A stretch of DNA of 21,676 nucleotides. Origin: Treponema sp. (GTDB taxonomy: Bacteria; Spirochaetota; Spirochaetia; Treponematales; Breznakiellaceae). Numbering within the stretch: position 1 is the stretch's first letter; every line of letters begins with the position of its first letter. This document shows, in pieces, positions 14,565-21,366 of the stretch. The stretch spans positions 1-21,676 of the forward strand of contig JAISPH010000027.1 in the NCBI GenBank assembly GCA_031275035.1. Direction: 5' to 3'. Under the pieces are notes generated by a model that saw only the letters and a program-made list of their open reading frames with translations, was not told the origin of the DNA and did not search any database. The position numbers and the translations under genes were made by a program.

Positions 14565-14582
14565 GTCCAATGGATGTAAAAG

Positions 14583-15419
14583 GTGGAATGGTTTCAGCGG
14601 ATTACTTCGGTCTATAATCTGATTCGCCCCGTCCTGGATGTGGCTATTCTGGCTTTTCTGCTCTACAAGGCCTACGATCTGCTGGTAAAGACCCAGGCGG
14701 TACAGCTGGTTAAAGGGGCGGGATTCCTCGGCCTGATGTACGGCCTGGCCTTTCTTTTCAAGCTGAATACCCTCCAGTGGGTGCTCAATATTCTGGCGCC
14801 GGGACTCTTTATCGCCATTGCCATCGTCTTCCAGCCGGAGCTGCGGAAGATCATTATCCGTCTGGGCCAGGGGGAGCTTTTCCGTCCCGACAGCAAGCCC
14901 CGGCTGGGCCAGCTTGAGGCGGTGATTACCGCGGCGGAGATCCTCTCGCAGCAGCGGCGGGGGGCGCTGGTGGTTTTTCCCCGGCGGATCAATCTTAAAA
15001 ATATCATCGACACCGGTACCAGGATGAATGCGGAGCTTTCCTCCAGTTTGATTGTTACGGTCTTTGCCTTCGACGGCCCCCTCCATGACGGGGCCATGGT
15101 CATCCAGAACGGCCGTATCGTCGCGGCAGGATGTTTCCTTCCCCTTTCCGAACAGCAGGATATACGGAAAAGTTTCGGCACCCGGCACCGGGCCTCCCTG
15201 GGTATGTCGGAACAGTCCGATGCGGTAATCCTGGTGGTATCCGAGGAAACCGGCGCCATATCTCTGGCCTATGACACCAAGCTGTACTATGACCTTTCCC
15301 CTCTGGACATTCAGCGCAAGCTCCGGGAACTTCTGGACCGGGGGAGCCGGAAGGATTCCAAGACCGCCCGGGCGGATCAGTCCGCAGACGACGGGGAGGA
15401 TGTTTTTGTTGAACGCTAG
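14583..15419 (+). CDS. cdaA: Membrane diadenylate cyclase CdaA (DAC domain)
   Basis: The enzyme makes cyclic di-AMP from two ATP. The 278-residue protein has three N-terminal membrane helices (about 15-35, 41-60 and 66-86) and then a DAC domain. Its two hallmark motifs are present: FDGPLHDGAMVI with the catalytic Asp-169-Gly-Ala, and GTRHRASLGMSE with the RHR at 201-203. This is the CdaA (YbbP) architecture rather than DisA or CdaS. c-di-AMP controls potassium and osmolyte uptake and wall homeostasis in many bacteria. The start is GTG at 14583; an in-frame stop at 14577-14579 excludes anything upstream, and the ribosome site is weak. cdaR follows with overlap, as in Firmicutes. The leader is heavily structured. 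Confidence 0.96.
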   Translation: MEWFQRITSVYNLIRPVLDVAILAFLLYKAYDLLVKTQAVQLVKGAGFLGLMYGLAFLFKLNTLQWVLNILAPGLFIAIAIVFQPELRKIIIRLGQGELFRPDSKPRLGQLEAVITAAEILSQQRRGALVVFPRRINLKNIIDTGTRMNAELSSSLIVTVFAFDGPLHDGAMVIQNGRIVAAGCFLPLSEQQDIRKSFGTRHRASLGMSEQSDAVILVVSEETGAISLAYDTKLYYDLSPLDIQRKLRELLDRGSRKDSKTARADQSADDGEDVFVER

Positions 15420-16368
15420 AAAGCTGCTGATCAAGGCGGCTGAGAACTGGCCCGCCAAGGTGCTCTCCATCGCCCTGGCCATCATCCTCTTTGTATTTCA
15501 CCGGATGAGTATGCTGGAGAACCGGTTCTTCTCGGTTCCCCTCAATCTGGAGATCGACGGCAATCTGGTTCCCGCCAGTTCCTATCCCCGGATGGTACGG
15601 GTAAGCCTCAGGGGGGACGCCAACAGCATCTATCCCATTCTGGAAGAGGACATTGAGGCCTATCTGGATCTTACCAAGTACACCGGCGAGGGACACTACC
15701 GGGCTCCGGTACAGGTACGGAAAAAAGGCACCGCCCTGGGGGTAAACGCCGTGGAGATAAGCGTCGATCCCCTGGAGGTAAGTGTGGACCTGGATCAAAA
15801 GATAAGCAAACTGGTTTCGGTTACGCCTAATTTCCGGGGTTATCTGGAACCGGGGTATGAGCTGGTCTCCTACTCTCTAAGTCCCAATCAGGTGGTGGTG
15901 GACGGTCCCCCCAAGGCCATGAGCGGACTTTCCGGGCTGTTTACGGAATTTATCGATCTGGACGGCAAAAGGGAGAGCTTTTCCAGTACGGTTCGGATTA
16001 TGAACCGGGACCCCCTGGTCATAATCCGGGGGGAGGGAACTACCGAGTTCCACGGTTTTGTCCAGGGCCTGCTCATCATCAGAACCCTGGAGGATATGCC
16101 CATTGCGGCTCGGAATCTGGATGAACGGCTGGCTGCGGAACTTGAAACCGGAACGGGCAACGTCAGGGTCGAGGGAAACCAGATTGAACTTGAGGCCTAT
16201 GAAGCTTCCGCTTTTGCGCTGTTCCTGGACTGTTCGGAGCTGGGGCAGGAAGGAATCTATACCCTGCCCGTACAGGCGGAGCTTCCCCAGGGAATCGCTC
16301 TTATCCAGTGTGAGCCGGAGGAAGTAACGGTGCGGGTCGGGATGAAGGCGGAGCCGGAGACGCCATGA
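15400..16368 (+). CDS. cdaR: YbbR-domain protein, CdaA regulator CdaR
   Basis: This is a single-pass membrane protein with extracytoplasmic YbbR domains that binds and modulates CdaA in Firmicutes. The 322-residue product has one N-terminal helix (WPAKVLSIALAIILFVFH, about 14-31) and then repeated beta-rich YbbR units. Each unit has the typical pattern of VPLNLEIDGNLVP near the start and VSVDPLEVSVDLDQKISK at its end; about three to four units can be traced, the last ending QCEPEEVTVRVGMK. It overlaps the cdaA end by 20 nt. Start choice is uncertain: the strong GGAGG (15395-15399) touches the ATG at 15400, but is 6 nt from an in-frame TTG at 15406 and 9 nt from one at 15409, so a TTG start is plausible. 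The stop overlaps acpS (ATGA). Confidence 0.88.
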   Translation: MFLLNARKLLIKAAENWPAKVLSIALAIILFVFHRMSMLENRFFSVPLNLEIDGNLVPASSYPRMVRVSLRGDANSIYPILEEDIEAYLDLTKYTGEGHYRAPVQVRKKGTALGVNAVEISVDPLEVSVDLDQKISKLVSVTPNFRGYLEPGYELVSYSLSPNQVVVDGPPKAMSGLSGLFTEFIDLDGKRESFSSTVRIMNRDPLVIIRGEGTTEFHGFVQGLLIIRTLEDMPIAARNLDERLAAELETGTGNVRVEGNQIELEAYEASAFALFLDCSELGQEGIYTLPVQAELPQGIALIQCEPEEVTVRVGMKAEPETP

Positions 16369-16742
16369 TTAAGGGTATCGGGGTCGATATGGTACGCATT
16401 CCCCGGCTGGACCGCTGGCGGAACAAACCGGGGCTCATGGAACGGTACTTTTGCCGGGAGGAACTTGCCGCCCTTGAAACCAAGGGGCAGGGCAAAGCGG
16501 CCTCCCTGGCGGCCCGGTTTGCAGCGAAGGAAGCCTTCGGTAAGGCCCTGGGAACGGGTCTTGCGGGGATCGCCCTTAAAGATATTATGGTAATAAACCG
16601 TTCCGGCGGCAAACCGGATCTGAAGCTTTGCGGTTCCGCCGAGCGGGCGCTGCGGAAGAGCGGCGCCGGCAGGGTACACATTTCCCTGACTCACGAGGGG
16701 GACTATGCCATTGCCATGGTGGTGCTTGAAGGGGATCTATGA
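16365..16742 (+). CDS. acpS: Holo-[acyl-carrier-protein] synthase
   Basis: This 4'-phosphopantetheinyl transferase transfers the phosphopantetheine arm of CoA to apo-ACP, activating fatty-acid synthesis. The 125-residue protein shows both family signatures: GIGVDMVRI with Mg ligand Asp-8, and RFAAKEAFGKALGTG (51-65) with Glu-56 and Lys-55. Near the end, HISLTHEGDYAIAMVVLE is the usual C-terminal core. The length is standard. GGAG (16356-16359) lies 5 nt before the ATG. Overlaps with both neighbours (ATGA on each side) imply tight translational coupling in the cdaA-cdaR-acpS-DUF2225 run. There is no reason to suspect a secondary-metabolism Sfp-type enzyme, because the protein is too short. Confidence 0.96.
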   Translation: MIKGIGVDMVRIPRLDRWRNKPGLMERYFCREELAALETKGQGKAASLAARFAAKEAFGKALGTGLAGIALKDIMVINRSGGKPDLKLCGSAERALRKSGAGRVHISLTHEGDYAIAMVVLEGDL

Positions 16743-17593
16743 AAAACGAAGAACGGAAAATTTCCTTTCAGTCCAAGGAAGAGTATGTCTGCCCCGCCTG
16801 TGATTACAGTTTTCACAAAGAAGAACTGCTTTCCGGCAGCGGCCGGCTTATTGCGGGGGCCCTGACGGAGGAACTGCACCGCCTCTACGAACCTTCGGCA
16901 AAGTACGGGGAGGTCTATCCCCTGGCCTATCAGGCTACGGTATGCCCCGAATGCTGGTTTGCCGCCCAGGATAAAGATTTTTCGAACATGCCCGTTAAAA
17001 ACAAACTTCAGGTTATAAATGACCGGGATCGGCGCATTGCCGATACCCTGTTGATATTTCCCAAAGTTGATTTTCACCAGCCCAGAAATCTGGTAGAGGG
17101 GGCCGCTTCCCAGTATCTGGTTCTTCGCTGTTATGATTTTTTTCCCGGCGAATTTTCGCCCACCATCAAGCAGGGCATCGCCGCCCTCAGGGCGGGATGG
17201 CTCCTGGAGGAGATGGATAAGAAATTTTCCGGCCAGCACTATGACTGGCTTGCGGCGCTCTTTAAGAAGAAAGCCCAGTTTTTTTACAGCGAGGCGATCA
17301 GGCGGGAGCAGAACGGCAAGGAGGCCCTGTCGGGGATTAAGAATTTTGGTCCCGATACGGATAAAAATTATTCCTACGAGGGCGCCCTTTATCTTTCCGC
17401 CCTCTTAAAGCTGAAGTACGGTCCCGAAGATCCTGCCCGGCGCAGAGAGGCCCTGGGGGAGGCCAAGCGGACCATCGCCAAGATCTTCGGCCTGGGAAAA
17501 TCCTCCAAGGCTAAGCCGGGGCCTCTTCTGGAACATGCCCGGAATCTCTACGACAGCCTGAACAAGGAATTGAACGAGACCGATGAAACCTAG
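16739..17593 (+). CDS. DUF2225 family protein with N-terminal zinc-finger-like Cys pairs
   Basis: The 284-residue product is a soluble protein of the DUF2225 type found in spirochaetes and Firmicutes; its function is unknown. Near the N-terminus CPAC (~19-22) and later CPEC (~69-72) form two CxxC pairs that probably bind one zinc ion. The rest is helical, with a TPR-like C-terminal part (YYDWL-type helices, FFYSEAIRREQNGKEAL, then YLSALLKLKYG and a final helix EHARNLYDSLNKEL). No signal peptide or catalytic motif is seen. AAGGGG lies 4 nt before the ATG, which overlaps the acpS stop. truA begins 11 nt before this gene ends. Scaffold or adaptor function is only a guess from the repeat character. 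Confidence 0.83.
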   Translation: MKNEERKISFQSKEEYVCPACDYSFHKEELLSGSGRLIAGALTEELHRLYEPSAKYGEVYPLAYQATVCPECWFAAQDKDFSNMPVKNKLQVINDRDRRIADTLLIFPKVDFHQPRNLVEGAASQYLVLRCYDFFPGEFSPTIKQGIAALRAGWLLEEMDKKFSGQHYDWLAALFKKKAQFFYSEAIRREQNGKEALSGIKNFGPDTDKNYSYEGALYLSALLKLKYGPEDPARRREALGEAKRTIAKIFGLGKSSKAKPGPLLEHARNLYDSLNKELNETDET

Positions 17594-18440
17594 TGGTCCG
17601 CCGCCCTGTCCCCCCGGAGCCGGCAAGGCCGGCCCGGACCGGGGTATGCGCAATATCAGGCTGCTTATCGCCTATGACGGCACCGGCTTTTCCGGCTGGC
17701 AGAAACAGAGGATCCCCGCGGAAAATTCGATCTCCGGCGGAAACCCGGCTTCCGGTCCCCGAAGACGCACCGTCCAGGGAGAGCTGGAGGCGGCCCTGGG
17801 GAAGATCCATAAGGGGGCGGTAAATCTTACCGGATCGGGCCGTACCGATGCGGGGGTTCATGCGGCGGGCCAGACGGCGAATTTTTATACGTTTATCGGC
17901 GGCATGGAGGCGGGCCGCTTTGTTCCGGCCCTGAACGGCCTGCTCCCCCGGGACGTGCGGGTCCTGGAGGCCCGGAATGCGGCGCCGGATTTTCACGCCA
18001 GATTCGACGCCAAAGCCAGAACCTATCGTTATTACTTTATCTGCGGAAGGCCCGCCTATCCCCAGGAACTGCGCTATGCCCGTCAGATATGGCGCCGGCC
18101 CCGGCTGGATCTTTTGAACAGCTATGCCCGGATTCTCCGGGGAGAGCTGGACTGTTCGATCTTCGCCTGGCCCGGCGATCCAAGCAAATCCAGGGAACGG
18201 TACATTTTTGAAGCGGGTTTTTTTGTTCAGGGCGATACCCTGGTCTTTGAGATCCGGGCCAATGCCTTTCTCTGGAAAATGGTCCGCTCCGCCGTGGGGA
18301 CCCTGCTTCACTGCGAAGAGAAGGGCCGTACCGCGGAGGATTTTAAGCGGATCGTCGATTCCGGGGACCGGAGTATGGCGGGTCCCACTGCGCCCGCGTC
18401 GGGGCTCTTCCTCTGGAAGATAGATTATTATCGGGATTAG
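17583..18440 (+). CDS. truA: tRNA pseudouridine(38-40) synthase TruA
   Basis: The enzyme isomerises uridines 38-40 in the anticodon arm of many tRNAs. The 285-residue product contains YDGTGFSGWQKQ, RTVQGELEAAL, the catalytic motif GSGRTDAGVHA with nucleophile Asp-89, FHARFDAKARTYRYY, and the late FLWKMVRSAVGTLL. Compared with typical TruA, there is an insertion of about 17 residues (roughly 43-61, Ser/Gly/Pro-rich and ending RRR) between the first two motifs, in the thumb-loop region. The start at 17583 overlaps DUF2225 by 11 nt and gives a Pro/Gly-rich leader. The ATG at 17646 (MRNIRLLIAYDG) would give the common family N-terminus and is a serious alternative; neither has a strong ribosome site. 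Confidence 0.94.
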   Translation: MKPSGPPPCPPGAGKAGPDRGMRNIRLLIAYDGTGFSGWQKQRIPAENSISGGNPASGPRRRTVQGELEAALGKIHKGAVNLTGSGRTDAGVHAAGQTANFYTFIGGMEAGRFVPALNGLLPRDVRVLEARNAAPDFHARFDAKARTYRYYFICGRPAYPQELRYARQIWRRPRLDLLNSYARILRGELDCSIFAWPGDPSKSRERYIFEAGFFVQGDTLVFEIRANAFLWKMVRSAVGTLLHCEEKGRTAEDFKRIVDSGDRSMAGPTAPASGLFLWKIDYYRD

Positions 18441-18443
18441 CGA

Positions 18444-19496
18444 ATGAACCGCAGATACGGCTTTGTCCTGTTTTTTATTCGCAGGCGGATCCAATGCCCA
18501 AGAACCCGCCGCGGGGGGGAGCCTTGGGGCGGTTTTGGCCGCGGTCTCCGCTTTTGGATCAAGGGTATTGGATCCCGTATAAAATCCATACCTGTCAGAA
18601 CCAGCATACCCCGTTTGCTTGCGGCGGGGTTGTTGATCCTCTTTCTGTTTTCCGGCGTTCCGGTTCCGGCCCAGGATTTTCCCCTTACCCTGCAGGATGC
18701 CCTGGGCCGGACCCTTACCCTTAGGGCTCCGGCCCGCCGCATTGTCAGCCTTTCCCCGTCGGTAACGGAGATACTCTTCGCCGTGGGGGCCGGAGAGGCC
18801 GTGGCGGGGGTAACCCAGTACTGTAACTACCCTGCGGAAACGGCTTCAAAAATCAAGGTAGGCGGTTTCTCCGGGGCCACCGTCAGCATAGAGACCATCG
18901 CCGCCATAAAGCCGGATCTGGTTATCCTTTCCGCGGATATGCACGGCAGGGTCGTCTCCCTCCTGGATCGTATCGGCATTGTTTCCTTTGCGGCGGAACC
19001 CCGGAACTTTGAGGAGGTCTACGGCCTTATCGTCAACATAGGCCGCCTTACCGGAAAAAGCGCCGGGGCGGAGGCGGTCCTTGGGAAGATGCGGGAAAAG
19101 CTGCGCCGGGCGGGGGAACTCCGCCGGGGGAGGGAAGCGCCGCGGGTATTCTGGGAACTTTCCGCCGAACCCCTTATCACTGCCGGGGGTTCCTCTTTCA
19201 TCAGCGAGGCGATCCGCCTGGCGGGGGGGGAGAATATCTTCGGGGATCTGGGGGAACACTGGCCCGAAGTTAATGCCGAGGCGGTGTTGCGCCGGCGGCC
19301 GGACTGGATCATTTCCGCCGAAACCGGAGATACCCAAAGCTTTCTCCGTTCCCTGGCCCGGAGGCCCGGCTGGGGGAACCTTTCGGCGGTACGGACCGGC
19401 CGGGCGGCGGCGATGGATCCCGATATAGTCAGCCGTTACGGCCCCCGGCTGGCCGATGCGGTCCTGATCCTGGCCGGCATACTCTATGGCGAATAA
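18444..19496 (+). CDS. Periplasmic substrate-binding protein of a BtuFCD/FecBCD-type ABC importer
   Basis: The product captures a chelated cofactor (cobalamin-type corrinoid, heme or ferric siderophore) and delivers it to the permease encoded next. The mature part has the class III binding-protein pattern: DALGRTLTL, RIVSLSPSVTEILFAVGAG, VGGFSGATVSIETIAAIKPDLVI, a long connecting helix, and ITAGGSSFISEAIRLAGG. The YCNYP and VGGFS words resemble BtuF most, so corrinoid is my first guess. A signal peptide is visible (LLAAGLLILFLFSGVPVPA, about 58-76), but ~57 basic residues precede it. No better in-frame start lies between the ATG at 18444 and the hydrophobic core. That extension, including the first residues of the core, is encoded by the repeated element at 18476-18634. 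The permease overlaps by 11 nt. Confidence 0.85.
   Translation: MNRRYGFVLFFIRRRIQCPRTRRGGEPWGGFGRGLRFWIKGIGSRIKSIPVRTSIPRLLAAGLLILFLFSGVPVPAQDFPLTLQDALGRTLTLRAPARRIVSLSPSVTEILFAVGAGEAVAGVTQYCNYPAETASKIKVGGFSGATVSIETIAAIKPDLVILSADMHGRVVSLLDRIGIVSFAAEPRNFEEVYGLIVNIGRLTGKSAGAEAVLGKMREKLRRAGELRRGREAPRVFWELSAEPLITAGGSSFISEAIRLAGGENIFGDLGEHWPEVNAEAVLRRRPDWIISAETGDTQSFLRSLARRPGWGNLSAVRTGRAAAMDPDIVSRYGPRLADAVLILAGILYGE
18476..18634 (+). repeat. Structured ~160 bp repeated element, copy B
   Basis: This is homologous to the minus strand of 14371-14532 along its length (see shared words there). The outer arms are 18487-18499 and 18563-18575, pairing over 13 bp with one G-T. An inner stem is 18503-18510 with 18528-18534 (one bulged C), a small GCGG-TCT-CCGC hairpin is at 18541-18551, and a third stem pairs ACCCCG with CGGGGT within 18607-18630. 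Relative to copy A the outer arms differ at four paired positions, and every change keeps pairing. It lies almost wholly inside the 5' part of the substrate-binding protein gene, contributing codons ~11-64. Confidence 0.8.
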
Positions 19497-20514
19497 GGCC
19501 CGGCCCCGGGACAACTATCCCCTGGTGATGGTCCTCCTTGTTCTGGCCCTGATCCTGGCCTCCCTTTTAGCTCTCTTCGGCGGCCCCGTCCGTATAGGAT
19601 GGGATGAGCTTACCCGTATCTTTTCCGCCGCCGGGGATGAGACGGCTTCGCTGATCCTCTTTCAGATCCGCCTGCCCCGGCTTGTCATGGCGGCGGCGGT
19701 GGGGGCGGCCCTGGCGGTAGCGGGGGCCGCCTTCCAGGGTTTTTTCCGCAATTCCCTGGCGGATCCCTTTGTCATCGGGGCGTCCTCGGGGGCGGCCCTG
19801 GGGGCGGCTCTGGCCCTGACCGCCGGCTGGACCGGATCGTTCCTGGGCCTCTCCCCCCAGAGCCTCTGCGCCTTTGCCGGGGCCATAACGGCGGTCTTTC
19901 TTGCCTTTGCCATTTCCCATACCGGAGGGAATCCGCCGCCGGCCATGGCCCTGCTCCTGGGGGGAACCGCCCTGAGCGCCTTTTTTTCCGCCCTCCTTGC
20001 CCTCATCACGGTGCTGAGGGACCGGGCCCTTCATCAGGTTTACTACTGGCTCCTGGGAAGCCTGGGGGGCGCTTCCTGGACCGGGGCGGTTTCGCTTATT
20101 CCCCTGATGGCCGCGGGCTGCCTGGTGGTTTTCCTCTGCGCCCGGCCTTTGGATCTGCTGATCCAGGGGGAGGAGGTGGCGGAAAGCCTGGGGGTATCCG
20201 CGGGCCGGACGAGGATCATCGCCGCCCTGGGAGCCTCTCTGGCGGCGGCGGCGGCGGTCGCCGCCGCGGGGGTTATCGGTTTTGTGGGGCTGATCGCTCC
20301 CCACGGGGCCCGGCTCTTTACCGGTCCCGGCCACCGGCGGCTTTTTCCCGCGGCGGCCATTGGCGGCGCCCTCCTTACCCTGTTGGCGGACGCCGCCGCC
20401 CGGAACCTGGCCGCCCCCATGGAGCTTCCCATCGGCATCGTTACCTCCCTGGGGGGCGCTCCGTTTTTTATCTATCTGTTGATCCGTTATGGCCGAAACC
20501 TGGGGAACCGCTGA
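19486..20514 (+). CDS. FecCD/BtuC-family ABC permease
   Basis: This is the membrane subunit of the corrinoid/iron-chelate importer. The 342-residue product is strongly hydrophobic with about ten membrane helices, the BtuC/FecC number. Family words are present: an LFQIRLPRLVMAAAVGAALA-type first periplasm-to-membrane motif, GAAFQGFFRNSLADPFVIG followed by SSGAALGA, ALLLGGTALSAFFSA, the cytoplasmic GEEVAESLGVSAGRTR (coupling-helix region), and the C-terminal GFVGLIAPHGARL, which is the signature of the family. The start at 19486 overlaps the substrate-binding protein by 11 nt, and the stop shares its last base with the ATPase start (TGATG). The three components are therefore made together. The substrate cannot be fixed from the permease alone. 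Confidence 0.94.
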   Translation: MANKARPRDNYPLVMVLLVLALILASLLALFGGPVRIGWDELTRIFSAAGDETASLILFQIRLPRLVMAAAVGAALAVAGAAFQGFFRNSLADPFVIGASSGAALGAALALTAGWTGSFLGLSPQSLCAFAGAITAVFLAFAISHTGGNPPPAMALLLGGTALSAFFSALLALITVLRDRALHQVYYWLLGSLGGASWTGAVSLIPLMAAGCLVVFLCARPLDLLIQGEEVAESLGVSAGRTRIIAALGASLAAAAAVAAAGVIGFVGLIAPHGARLFTGPGHRRLFPAAAIGGALLTLLADAAARNLAAPMELPIGIVTSLGGAPFFIYLLIRYGRNLGNR

Positions 20515-21332
20515 TGTCTTTGAGGCGTACCGGGGGAAGCGCCGGAACGGAACGGCTTGTATTGGAAAAACTTTCCGGGGGATACGGCGGGCGGATCGTG
20601 TTCGAGGACATCAGCCTTACGGTCAGGGCGGGGGAAATTCTGGTCCTGGCGGGACCTAACGGTTCGGGGAAAACCACCCTTCTTAAAACCATAGGGGGCC
20701 TTTTGAAACCCGCCTCGGGCCGCGTCCTCTTTGACGGACGGGAACAGCGGGAAATGACCAAACCGGAACAGGCCGCCGCCTCGGCCTTTCTCTTTCAGAA
20801 TACGCCCCTGGTATGGCCCTTTACGGTACGGGAAACCGTGGCCCAGGGCCGCTTCAGCCGCCGGGGCTGGTTCGGCGGTGAGACGGCGGAGGACCGGGAA
20901 GCGGCGGCGGCGGCCATGGAGGCGGCGGGGCTTTCGGACTGCGGAGACCGGCGGGTAACGGAACTGTCCGGCGGGGAACAGCAGCGGGTCCTCATTGCCC
21001 GGGCCATAGCCCAGGACGCGGGGGTCCTCCTGCTGGACGAGGCGGTGAATAACCTGGACCCCCGGTATCAGGTTCTGATAATGGAAATGATCCGGGCCAT
21101 GGCCGGGAGGGGGGCGGCGGCGCTGATAAGCCTTCACGACCTTAACCTGGCGGCCCTCTACGGGGACAGGGCGCTTCTTCTCAGCCGGGGAAGAGCCGCC
21201 GCCCTGGGCAGTCCCCCGGAGGTATTCTCCGCCGAAACCCTCCGGGAAGTTTTTGGCCTTTCCATGGGCGTCTATGCCCATCCGGCGGATTCCCGTATCA
21301 GAATAGTGCTGCCTCCCCTGTCCGGGGAGTAG
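20514..21332 (+). CDS. FecE/BtuD-family ABC transporter ATPase
   Basis: This is the cytoplasmic ATPase that powers the importer. The 272-residue product has Walker A GPNGSGKTT (47-55), a Q-loop in FLFQNTPLVWPF, the ABC signature LSGGEQQRVLIARAIA, Walker B VLLLDEAVNNLD and the H-switch SLHDLNLA. The Walker B/D-loop is unusual: the common DEPTxxLD is DEAVNNLD. The catalytic Glu is kept, so activity is expected. The N-terminal ~12 residues (MSLRRTGGSAGT) extend beyond the usual start of the fold. The start overlaps the permease stop by one base. It is the last gene of the long plus-strand run, and a probable terminator overlaps its stop. Confidence 0.95.
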   Translation: MSLRRTGGSAGTERLVLEKLSGGYGGRIVFEDISLTVRAGEILVLAGPNGSGKTTLLKTIGGLLKPASGRVLFDGREQREMTKPEQAAASAFLFQNTPLVWPFTVRETVAQGRFSRRGWFGGETAEDREAAAAAMEAAGLSDCGDRRVTELSGGEQQRVLIARAIAQDAGVLLLDEAVNNLDPRYQVLIMEMIRAMAGRGAAALISLHDLNLAALYGDRALLLSRGRAAALGSPPEVFSAETLREVFGLSMGVYAHPADSRIRIVLPPLSGE

Positions 21333-21342
21333 GTTTTCGTTC
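21313..21342 (+). terminator. Probable intrinsic terminator after the ABC operon
   Basis: CTCCCC (21313-21318) pairs with GGGGAG (21324-21329) around a 5-nt loop, and a T-rich tail (TTTTCGTTCTT, 21334 onward) follows. The stem lies over the last codons of the ATPase gene and its TAG stop (21330-21332). The stem is short but all strong pairs. A new promoter and gene begin immediately after, which fits a transcription boundary. Confidence 0.5.
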
Positions 21343-21353
21343 TTCCCATGGAT

Positions 21354-21359
21354 TATAAT
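21354..21359 (+). promoter_or_regulatory. Consensus -10 box placing transcription start at the CDF start codon
   Basis: TATAAT is a perfect -10 element. The A of the ATG at 21367 is 8 nt downstream, the usual distance to +1. No Shine-Dalgarno sequence is present between them. The -35 region (about 21331-21336) is poor. This arrangement predicts a leaderless mRNA. Confidence 0.5.
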
Positions 21360-21366
21360 TTTATTT

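Noticed and set aside
14361..14579. 72-codon frame between folP and cdaA starting with TTG
   Set aside because: It runs across the structured repeat, has no ribosome site and no recognisable family. The homologous copy elsewhere is aligned in the opposite orientation with indels, so no shared protein is implied.
14361..14582. c-di-AMP (ydaO) riboswitch or tRNA-like fold before cdaA
   Set aside because: The sequence lacks conserved ydaO motifs that I can recognise. A GTTTTCGAATA piece recalls a tRNA T-arm, but no acceptor or anticodon arm fits.
14514..15485. 323-codon minus-strand open frame opposite cdaA
   Set aside because: It is antisense to clear DAC-domain coding sequence; the composition is typical of a shadow frame.
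18476..18634. Cobalamin riboswitch upstream of the BtuF-like gene
   Set aside because: I see no B12-box-like conserved core, and the same element occurs in reverse orientation beside cdaA, which does not fit a corrinoid sensor.
18494..18724. 76-codon plus-strand frame inside the 5' part of the substrate-binding protein gene
   Set aside because: It has peptide similarity to a minus-strand frame in the other repeat copy (words PKNP and CGGV), but this follows from the nucleotide homology of the element. It lacks a ribosome site and overlaps the real gene.
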